Source: CAXPZW01 sp964221845 (GTDB lineage: Bacteria; Bacteroidota; Bacteroidia; Flavobacteriales_D; Sanyastnellaceae). Taken from it: a DNA stretch of 64,000 nt. Positions 57,973-64,000 of this stretch are shown here, piece after piece. Made by a program: the position numbers and the translations under genes. Every line of letters starts with the position of its first letter. Within the stretch, counting starts at the first letter, position 1. Where the stretch lies: the NCBI GenBank assembly GCA_964221845.1, contig CAXPZW010000025.1:1-64000 (forward strand). The letters are read 5' to 3'. The notes beneath the pieces are model-generated. The model was not told where the DNA came from and made no database searches. It was given only the letters and a program-made list of their open reading frames with translations.

Positions 57973-59049
57973 ATGGCCGGAAACACCTTTGGATCCCTTT
58001 TTTCCCTGACCACCTTTGGCGAGTCTCACGGGCCCGCGATTGGCGGCGTGTTGGACGGATGCCCTGCCGGGCTGAAGCTTGACGTAGATGCGGTGCAGCA
58101 TGCACTCGACCGCCGCAAACCCGGCCAAAGCCGCATCACCACCCAACGCAAGGAGCCCGACACTGTGGAGTTCCTCAGCGGGATTTTTGAAGGCACCACC
58201 ACCGGCACCCCCATTGGTTTTGTGATCCGCAACGCCGACCAGCGCAGCCGCGATTACAGCCACATCCAACATTCCTTCCGCCCCTCCCACGCCGACTACA
58301 CGTACCAGGTCAAGTACGGCCTGCGGGATTACCGCGGCGGTGGCCGTTCAAGCGCACGTGAGACGGCTTCACGCGTGGTAGCCGGAGACATTGCCCGCCA
58401 GCTTTTGGCCAGCCTTGGCGTGAGTGGAAATGTGTGGGTGCACCGCGTGCAGGACATTGCCATTCCCGACGGCGCAGCACTGGATTTTGCCACCCAAGAA
58501 GACACCCTCATCCGCTGCCCCCACCCCGATACAGCTGCGGCTATGACCGCCCACATTGACGCCATCCGCAAGGCCGGCGATACTGTTGGTGGCGAGATCC
58601 GCGCGAGCTACACCGGCGTGCCTGCCGGCTGGGGCGAGCCTGTGTTTGAAAAACTCCACGCCGCACTCGGCGGAGCCATGCTGGGCATCAATGCGGTCAA
58701 GGGATTTGAAATCGGCAGCGGGTACCGCGGGACCTACCTGAAGGGCTCCGAGCACAACGATGCGTTCGTGCAGGACGGCGACACAGTGCGCACCACCACC
58801 AACCACTCCGGCGGCATCCAAGGCGGCATTTCCAACGGCGAGGCCATCGAGTTCAGCGTGGCCTTCAAACCGGTGGCCACCATCATGCAGGACCAACCCT
58901 CGGTGAACGACCGCGGTGAAGAAGTGACCGTCAAAGGCAAAGGCCGCCACGACCCGTGTGTGCTCCCCCGTGCGGTGCCCATCGTAGAAGCCATGGCCTG
59001 CCTGACCCTGGCCGATTTTGCGCTGCGTGCCCGCGCGAACAAGCTGTGA
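57973..59049 (+). CDS. aroC: Chorismate synthase
   Basis: A 358-residue FMN-dependent enzyme that converts EPSP to chorismate, the last step of the shikimate pathway. Family motifs are GESHGPAIGGVLDGCPAG, QSRITTQRKEPDTVEFLSG, RPSHADYTY, DYRGGGRSSARETASRVVAG, NHSGGIQGGISNGE and a C-terminal GRHDPCVLPRAVPIVEAM with the active-site His. ATG 57973 is directly after the -7 box. No other aro gene is nearby. Confidence 0.96.
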   Translation: MAGNTFGSLFSLTTFGESHGPAIGGVLDGCPAGLKLDVDAVQHALDRRKPGQSRITTQRKEPDTVEFLSGIFEGTTTGTPIGFVIRNADQRSRDYSHIQHSFRPSHADYTYQVKYGLRDYRGGGRSSARETASRVVAGDIARQLLASLGVSGNVWVHRVQDIAIPDGAALDFATQEDTLIRCPHPDTAAAMTAHIDAIRKAGDTVGGEIRASYTGVPAGWGEPVFEKLHAALGGAMLGINAVKGFEIGSGYRGTYLKGSEHNDAFVQDGDTVRTTTNHSGGIQGGISNGEAIEFSVAFKPVATIMQDQPSVNDRGEEVTVKGKGRHDPCVLPRAVPIVEAMACLTLADFALRARANKL

Positions 59050-59070
59050 CCTCCTTCCTTGGCGAAACCC

Positions 59071-59078
59071 TATTTTAG
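59071..59078 (+). promoter_or_regulatory. -7-like box (TATTTTAG) for the DAACS symporter
   Basis: A 7/8 match to TAnnTTTG; the predicted leader to the ATG at 59098 is about 16 nt. Confidence 0.45.
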
Positions 59079-59097
59079 GGCCGTCCAACCCCTTTCC

Positions 59098-60555
59098 ATG
59101 AAAAAGCTTGCGCTGCACTGGCAAGTCATCATTGCCATGATCCTGGGCGTGGTTTACGCCTACTTTGCCGTGACCAACGACTGGGTCGATTTCACCCAAG
59201 ATTACGTGATGCCCTTTGGCGACATCTTCCTCAGATTGCTGAAGATGATTGCGCCGCCGCTGGTGCTGTTCAGCATCATTGTGGGCGTCAGCAGCCTCAA
59301 AGATATCCGCAAGCTGGGCAAGATGGGCCTCAAGACCCTGGGCATGTACCTGGCCACCACCTTCTTTGCGGTGGGACTGGGTTTGTTGGTGGTGAACGTT
59401 TTTGCCCCCGGTAAAGGCGTGGACGACGACCTGCGCGTGCAAAAGCGCATCGAATACGAGCTCTGGCGCGACGCCAACGGCATCGAAAAGTTCGACACAG
59501 CCGACTACGCCAACGACCCGCAATACGCCGAACAACGCATCCAAGCTGAAGAAGCCCTCAGCGCCTCCGCGGACAGCCAAAACGCTTGGGTCAAGGACAA
59601 AATGTCCAAGCACGCCAACGAGAAAAAGAAGGGCCCGCTGCAACCGCTGGTGGACATCTTCCCCTCCAACGCGCTTTACGCCCTCAACGGCGACGGCGGC
59701 TCTACGCAGATGATCCAGATCATCTTCTTTGCCATCTTCTTTGGGGTGGTGCTGGTGAGTTTGCCGGAGGAAAAAGGCGCCCCGGTCATCAAGGTGATCG
59801 ACGGGCTCAGCGAGATCTTCATCCAAATGGTGTGGGTGCTGATGAAAGGCATGCCCTTCTTCGTATTTGCCCTGATGGCCGGCCAGGTGGTCAAGGCCGC
59901 AGGCGCCGATCCGGACAACCTGTTTGCCTTGCTAGACTTCCTGCTGCGCTACAGCGGCGTGGTGGTGCTGGGCCTGCTGGCGATGGCCTTTGTGGTGTAC
60001 CCCAGCTTGGTGCAAGTGCTGGCCAAGCGCGTGGGCTTTGGCAAGTTCTTCAAAGGCATGGGCAAGGCGCAACTCACCGCATTCTCGACCTCATCATCGG
60101 TGGCTACCCTGCCGGTGACCATGGACTGCGTGAACAACAACATTGGCGTCAGCGAGCGCACCACCAGCTTTGTGCTGCCCATCGGGGCCACGGTCAACAT
60201 GGACGGCACGAGCTTGTACCAAGGCGTGGCCGTAGTGGCCATGGCCCAGCTCCACATGATTGACCTGAGTTTTGGCCAGCAAATGGTCATCGTGGGGACG
60301 GCAACAGTCGCCTCCATTGGTGCCGCAGCCGTGCCGAGCGCCGGTCTTGTGCTCATGATGGTCGTGTTGGAAAGTGTGGGACTCAACCCCGCGTGGATCG
60401 CCCTGATCTTCCCCGTAGACCGCATTCTGGACATGTGCCGTACGGTGGTGAACGTGACCGGCGACGGAGCGGTCAGCACCATCATCGCTGCTTCCGAGCG
60501 GGAGTTGGACGAGGACATTGGGGAAGGGCCGCATCCGCAGTATGAGGTGGGTTAA
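59098..60555 (+). CDS. Dicarboxylate/amino acid:cation symporter (DAACS family)
   Basis: A 485-residue GltP/DctA-like transporter with eight transmembrane helices and two re-entrant hairpins. HP1 carries STSSSVATLP, TM7 carries the NMDGT motif, HP2 VPSAGLVLMMVV, and TM8 DRILDMCRTVVNVTGD with the substrate-binding Asp/Arg/Asn residues. It probably takes up glutamate, aspartate or C4-dicarboxylates with Na+ or H+. Unlike the usual family, a charged insertion of about 70 residues (108-180, from VDDDLRVQKRIEYELWRD to KDKMSKHANEKKKGP) sits between TM3 and TM4, likely on the outside. ATG 59098 is used rather than an upstream codon because of the -7 box between them. Confidence 0.92.
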   Translation: MKKLALHWQVIIAMILGVVYAYFAVTNDWVDFTQDYVMPFGDIFLRLLKMIAPPLVLFSIIVGVSSLKDIRKLGKMGLKTLGMYLATTFFAVGLGLLVVNVFAPGKGVDDDLRVQKRIEYELWRDANGIEKFDTADYANDPQYAEQRIQAEEALSASADSQNAWVKDKMSKHANEKKKGPLQPLVDIFPSNALYALNGDGGSTQMIQIIFFAIFFGVVLVSLPEEKGAPVIKVIDGLSEIFIQMVWVLMKGMPFFVFALMAGQVVKAAGADPDNLFALLDFLLRYSGVVVLGLLAMAFVVYPSLVQVLAKRVGFGKFFKGMGKAQLTAFSTSSSVATLPVTMDCVNNNIGVSERTTSFVLPIGATVNMDGTSLYQGVAVVAMAQLHMIDLSFGQQMVIVGTATVASIGAAAVPSAGLVLMMVVLESVGLNPAWIALIFPVDRILDMCRTVVNVTGDGAVSTIIAASERELDEDIGEGPHPQYEVG

Positions 60556-60581
60556 GCGCTTATCGGTCAACTCGCACAGCC

Positions 60582-60991
60582 ATGTTTGAGTTCCACGGTT
60601 GGTTCAACATCCGCCACCATGGCCACAACCAGCGGTGGGAGGACAGCGATATGGACGGCACCAAATACGAGCGTCAAATGGGCTTGCTCCTGCAGCAATT
60701 CGAGGCTGAGTTTGGCGAGCATGCTGCCCACCAATTCCACATCATCCGAGGGGGTGGAATGACCAACGTACGCTACACCTTTCGGGGTTGACCAACCACG
60801 CTTCTTCCTTTCCACTCACGGTAATAGAATGGTTGCGCGAGCATGCCCCCTACTCCTACGGGCTGCTCTACATTCACAACGACGAGGACCCCAAGGACCA
60901 CGACGGCTTTGTGGTGTACCGATTGGCCAAAAATGTCATCACCAAGGTAGAGGATCGCCTGCTGTATCCGGTAATCGGGATGGTGGAATAA
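60582..60991 (+). pseudogene. Imm7-like immunity protein gene, frameshifted in a G5 run
   Basis: The first part (60582-60791, ATG start) encodes MFEFHGWFNIR and a body ending HQFHIIRGGG before it turns off-frame and stops. From about 60752 the -1 frame encodes WNDQRTLHLSGLTNH, then VIEWLREHAPYSYGLLYIHNDED and the end YPVIGMVE, up to TAA at 60991. These parts join at a run of five G (60750-60754); one extra G would restore a 136-residue protein with the Imm7 pattern (MxEFHGW, LHLSGLTNH, APxSYGLLYIxxDED). Imm7 proteins neutralise polymorphic toxins. No toxin gene is nearby. Natural decay, phase variation or a sequencing error are possible. Confidence 0.7.
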
Positions 60992-61069
60992 AGCAAGGGC
61001 GAAGTCCCATCTCCCCAAACCCATTTCTGGCTCGTGGAAACTTACAAGGATCTCTGGGCTTTTTAATCC

Positions 61070-61645
61070 ATGCTTCAAGACACCTTCTCCCACCTCCAAA
61101 TCACCTCCCCCCAAGACCTCCACGATTGGCTCCTGGAAAACCACGGGCAAGAAGACGGCGTGTGGCTGGTGACGTTCAAGAAGAGCCTGCCGGACAAGTA
61201 CGTGGACCGGTGGGACGTGTTGGACGAGCTGTTGTGTTTTGGGTGGATCGACGGGCGGCGGATGAAGTCGGACGACGAGCGTACGATGCAGCTCATTACC
61301 CCGCGGCGGGTGGAGCATTGGAGCGGGACCTACAAGGAACGTGTGGCACGGCTGGAGCAAGAAGGCCGCATGCAGCCAAGTGGAATCGAAAGTGTCCAGC
61401 GCGGCAAGGCATCCGGACTGTGGGACTTTTTGAAAGATGTGGATGCGCTGATTGTGCCGGACGATTTGGGGCAAGCCTTGAAGAAACGTCCAAGCGCAGA
61501 GGCCTTCTTTAATAGCCTCCCTCCTTCCAGCAAGCGTTTTGCGCTGCGTTGGTTGAAGCTCTCCAAATCCGAGAAGACGCGGGCGAATCGCATGGCCAAG
61601 ATTCTGGCATTGTCGGCTGAGGGGAAGAAGGTGCCGGGGAGTTGA
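61070..61645 (+). CDS. YdeI/OmpD-associated family protein
   Basis: A 191-residue protein of the YdeI family: HDWLLENHGQEDGVWL at the N-terminus, then VDRWDVLDELLCFGWIDGRR (family signature WDVLDELLCFGWIDG), QLITPRRVEHWSGTYKERV, and a helical C-terminus (FFNSLPPSSKRFALRWL). Family members have been linked to tolerance of cationic peptides and bacteriocin-type stress in some bacteria, but no biochemical function is proven. It lies 78 bases after the frameshifted Imm7-like gene, on the same strand. ATG 61070 is the only plausible start. Confidence 0.82.
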   Translation: MLQDTFSHLQITSPQDLHDWLLENHGQEDGVWLVTFKKSLPDKYVDRWDVLDELLCFGWIDGRRMKSDDERTMQLITPRRVEHWSGTYKERVARLEQEGRMQPSGIESVQRGKASGLWDFLKDVDALIVPDDLGQALKKRPSAEAFFNSLPPSSKRFALRWLKLSKSEKTRANRMAKILALSAEGKKVPGS

Positions 61646-61679
61646 CCATTGGCACTGTGAAAATCCCCAATTTCACCCC

Positions 61680-62126
61680 ATGCGCAATTCGTTTACCCTT
61701 GCGGCTCTGGCTGGCTTGACGCTGCTGCTCACCGCCTGCGACCCCGCCCGCACCCTGACCTTCGAAAACACTTCCGACACCGCCATGGAAGTGATCATCA
61801 CCCCTGCAGCCAAGGACTTGGCGCAAACCCGCCCGGCGGCCTACCACATGTCCTCGGCCTTGTTTGACGATCCCCAGACTCCGGAAGTGGAGCCGTTCCT
61901 CCCGATCAAGTTCACCCTGGAGCCCGGCCAAACCAAGCTGTACGACTTTGGTGTAGGCACGTGGGACGCCGGCAACTTGGACTCGTTGCAGGTGGCCGTG
62001 AGCCAGTTTGTATGGCACGACGCCCAGTTCAAAGGGCAAAACATGCGCGTGGTGCCCACCACGAATTTGAACGACTTGCTGGACGCCTCGGAAACCCGCG
62101 CCAGCATTGTGGTAGAGGTCAAATAG
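61680..62126 (+). CDS. Small lipoprotein, unknown function
   Basis: A 148-residue lipoprotein (MRNSFTLAALAGLTLLLTAC). The mature part looks like a beta-sandwich: TLTFENTSDTAMEVIITPA, FTLEPGQTKLYDFGVGTW, NLDSLQVAVSQFVWHD. I do not recognise a family or a catalytic motif. It lies 34 bases after the YdeI gene and before the PorE-like gene. Confidence 0.6.
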   Translation: MRNSFTLAALAGLTLLLTACDPARTLTFENTSDTAMEVIITPAAKDLAQTRPAAYHMSSALFDDPQTPEVEPFLPIKFTLEPGQTKLYDFGVGTWDAGNLDSLQVAVSQFVWHDAQFKGQNMRVVPTTNLNDLLDASETRASIVVEVK

Positions 62127-62251
62127 CGCCATCAACACCGGACTTCTCATAGTCGGTGCTCTTCCCACAAAAACGAAAGGGCGATTTCCGCACCTTGCTT
62201 TGTGTGCACTGCAGCACACTTTGGAACCACATTTGCCAGTTGGAATTGTCG

Positions 62252-64000
62252 ATGACCTGCAAAACAACCCTCCTGCTGGGGCTGCTCGCCCTGTTTGTTG
62301 CTTCTCCTGCCCTAGCTCAGGACTGTGAATTTGTGCCGGAAGGCAAGGTGGCCAAGCTCTTGGAGAAGGCCGCCGACAAGAAGAAGTACGATTTCGAAGA
62401 CCGGATGGAATTCCTCCAGGATGCCCTGGAAGAGGACGAAAACTGCACCACGTGCCGCCACGAGTTGGGCGTGAGCCTGTTCAAGAATGCCAAACGCACG
62501 GGCGGTTCCTTTGGCGCGGCCAAGGGCTACTTGAGCGAACTGGTGGAACGCTGCCCCGACTACCACTCCGACCCCTACTACTACCTGGGCGCCATGCACT
62601 ACGCCGACAACGAGTACGAGCAGGCCCTGACCTACTTCCAACGCTACACTTCCTTCCCCGACGACGACCCCGAGAAGTTCAAGCGCGACTACGACCGCAA
62701 GTACGAGGAGGTGCGCGAAGCCCTGCCCAACGTGGAGTTTTGGCGCGAATTCTACAAAAACGACGACTTTGAACCGGTGCGCGTGGCCGGGGTGTCCTCC
62801 AGCTCGGACGACTACCTGCCCTGCCTTTCGCCGGATGGGGAGATCATGTTCTACACCCGCCGCGTGCAGCGCCAAGCCAAGGGCGACCTGTTTGCCACCA
62901 CCTCCGAGGAGTTCACTTGGAGCTTCCGCAAAGACATCAACCAAAACTTCGACGGCGGCGAGCCGTTGCCCAAGCCCTTCAACATCGGCAGCAACAACTA
63001 CGGCGGGGCCACCATCTCGGTCAACAACCGCGAAATGATCATTGCCGCCAAGAACCCCGTGGAGGCCAACAAGCAAAACATCGACCTGTTTGTGACCCGC
63101 TACGAGCTGGTGTTTGACGAGAGTATCCAACGCGACGTCTACCGCTGGAGCGAGCTCGAAAACCTGGGCTCCGGCATCAACTCCGAACGCGGGTGGGAAG
63201 CCCAACCCAGCCTCTCGGGCGACGGCCAAACCCTGTACTTTGCCAAGGTAGGTGAAGGCTGCAAGGCGGACGGAAACGGCGACTTCTCGCACGACCTTTT
63301 CTATGCCGAGCGCCAAGCCGACGGCACCTGGGGATCGGCCCAACCCTTGCCGGACATCCTCAACACCACCGGCCACGAGAAGGCCCCGTACATGCACTCC
63401 GACAGCAAGACGATGTACTTCATCTCCAACGGCCACTTGGGTGCTGGTGGGTACGACATCTTCTACACCCGCCAACAGGAGGACGGCACTTGGGATAAGC
63501 CCAAAAACATCGGCCACCCGTTCAACACCCGCGACGATGAACTCGGGTTGATTGTAAGCGCCGACGGCAAGGAGTCCTACTTTGTGAGTCGAAGCATTCG
63601 CGGGTCGCGCATGCAGGACATCTACTCCATGCCCCTGCCCGAGGAGGCCAAGCCCGAGGCGGTGATGATCCTCAAAGGCGACGTGAAAGACGAAGAAGGC
63701 AACCCGCGTACCGGCGCCCGGGTCAAGTTGACCTACGCCCAAAGCAAGGAGGCCGAAGAAATCGAAGTGAGCGACGACGACGGCACCTACGCCGCGGTGG
63801 TCAAGCTCGCCAAGGGCGAAGACGTGCTCATGAGCGTGGAGGCCGACGACCTGGCCTTCAACTCCCGCGTGGTGGCCCGCCAAGACGACCCTGAACCGCC
63901 CAGCGTGGTCAAGCTCGCGGTCACCACCGAAACCATCGAGACCGGGAAGCCCTTTTTGATCAACGACATCTTCTACGCCACCAACTCGGCCGACATCGAT
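62252..64000 (+). CDS. porE: PorE-like T9SS protein: TPR, PD40 propeller, CRD, OmpA (3' end outside window)
   Basis: The gene runs out of the window after 583 codons. A signal peptide (MTCKTTLLLGLLALFVASPALA) is followed by TPR-like helices (about 25-150: CRHELGVSLFKNAKR, YYYLGAMHYADNEYEQALTYF). Then five PD40/WD40-like blades follow (DYLPCLSPDGEIMFYTRR, GGATISVNNREMIIAAK, QPSLSGDGQTLYFAK, YMHSDSKTMYFISNGHLGAG, DELGLIVSADGKESYFVS). A carboxypeptidase-regulatory-like domain comes next (ILKGDVKDEEGNPRTGARV), and an OmpA-like domain begins at PFLINDIFYATNSADID. This order matches PorE, which anchors the type IX machinery to peptidoglycan. Related gliding or OmpA proteins with similar layout exist, so the name is a best fit. 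Confidence 0.72.
   Translation, partial: MTCKTTLLLGLLALFVASPALAQDCEFVPEGKVAKLLEKAADKKKYDFEDRMEFLQDALEEDENCTTCRHELGVSLFKNAKRTGGSFGAAKGYLSELVERCPDYHSDPYYYLGAMHYADNEYEQALTYFQRYTSFPDDDPEKFKRDYDRKYEEVREALPNVEFWREFYKNDDFEPVRVAGVSSSSDDYLPCLSPDGEIMFYTRRVQRQAKGDLFATTSEEFTWSFRKDINQNFDGGEPLPKPFNIGSNNYGGATISVNNREMIIAAKNPVEANKQNIDLFVTRYELVFDESIQRDVYRWSELENLGSGINSERGWEAQPSLSGDGQTLYFAKVGEGCKADGNGDFSHDLFYAERQADGTWGSAQPLPDILNTTGHEKAPYMHSDSKTMYFISNGHLGAGGYDIFYTRQQEDGTWDKPKNIGHPFNTRDDELGLIVSADGKESYFVSRSIRGSRMQDIYSMPLPEEAKPEAVMILKGDVKDEEGNPRTGARVKLTYAQSKEAEEIEVSDDDGTYAAVVKLAKGEDVLMSVEADDLAFNSRVVARQDDPEPPSVVKLAVTTETIETGKPFLINDIFYATNSADID

Noticed and set aside
60553..60562. Palindrome taagcgctta as a terminator after the DAACS symporter
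   Set aside because: Only 5-bp arms with no loop and no T-run.
62312..63883. Minus-strand open frame of about 520 codons
   Set aside because: It is antisense to the PorE-like gene, whose plus-strand translation has clear TPR, PD40 and OmpA motifs; the minus translation is Val/Gly-rich without motifs.
1..64000. tRNA, rRNA, CRISPR, IS, prophage or integrase elements
   Set aside because: I looked for cloverleaf ends, spaced repeats, transposase motifs and terminal inverted repeats and saw none.

Overview
This 64 kb window looks like chromosomal DNA of a marine-type Bacteroidota, most probably order Flavobacteriales, with a GC content that is high for the group. The evidence is: type IX secretion system (T9SS) parts (porQ, porT and a PorE-like gene cut by the right edge); cargo proteins with Por-type C-terminal sorting domains; a TonB receptor with a carboxypeptidase-like N-terminal domain; secreted proteins with Cys-rich GCTDPxACNYDxxAxxDDGSC units and dockerin-like tails; PafA-type phosphatase; and Bacteroidota-type -7 promoter boxes (TAnnTTTG) in front of many genes with almost no Shine-Dalgarno sequences. 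I see no rRNA, tRNA, CRISPR array, prophage, IS element or integrase. The region reads as ordinary core chromosome with a few decayed or odd genes.

Layout. 1-4.3 kb: the end of secDF, a TIGR01777-type SDR protein and a large secreted anchor-B/Cys-repeat protein. 4.3-8.6 kb: a minus-strand TonB receptor and ABC half-exporter. 8.7-13.4 kb: a MORN-like small protein, a family 5 solute-binding lipoprotein whose start codon sits inside the preceding terminator, an M49-like metallopeptidase and a thioredoxin-fold protein. 13.6-16.8 kb: a conserved 480-aa protein of unknown function, a PhnP-like MBL hydrolase and an LpxL-type acyltransferase. 16.8-24.4 kb: a minus-strand run (GH3/beta-lactamase fusion, acyl-CoA synthetase, PAP2 phosphatase, crcB, pafA). 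24.5-27.7 kb: cmk-porQ, bcp, porT. 27.9-31.3 kb: two M16 proteins, one active and one inactive. 31.4-36.5 kb: hisE, an S41-like pseudoprotease, hutH and two secreted proteins. 36.6-38.7 kb: small proteins, including a gene with an in-frame stop. 38.8-46 kb: an acyl-CoA carboxylase subunit, a GT22-like mannosyltransferase, a DUF2461 protein, a pentaheme T9SS cargo, trmD and rplS. 46-53.6 kb: two patatins, cutC, a DUF389 protein and ftcD. 53.8-64 kb: an FG-GAP/ASPIC cargo, hutI, an outer-membrane protein, aroC, a DAACS symporter, a frameshifted Imm7-like gene, a YdeI-family protein, a lipoprotein and porE-like.

How the genes fit together. HutH, HutI and the fused FTCD protein give histidine degradation to glutamate except urocanase, which is not in the window; the three genes are scattered. 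PorQ, PorT and PorE-like belong to the same T9SS that would export the pentaheme and FG-GAP proteins encoded here. trmD-rplS and porQ-cmk are conserved housekeeping pairs. Several promoters sit so close to their start codons that the mRNAs should be leaderless or nearly so. The clearest oddities are the start codon inside a terminator (9.24 kb), the Imm7-like gene broken in a G-run (60.75 kb), the in-frame TAA at 38,547, a 24-bp UUCG-capped hairpin (35.95 kb), and pseudoenzymes missing catalytic residues (S41, M16). I found no convincing new multi-gene defence or biosynthetic system.
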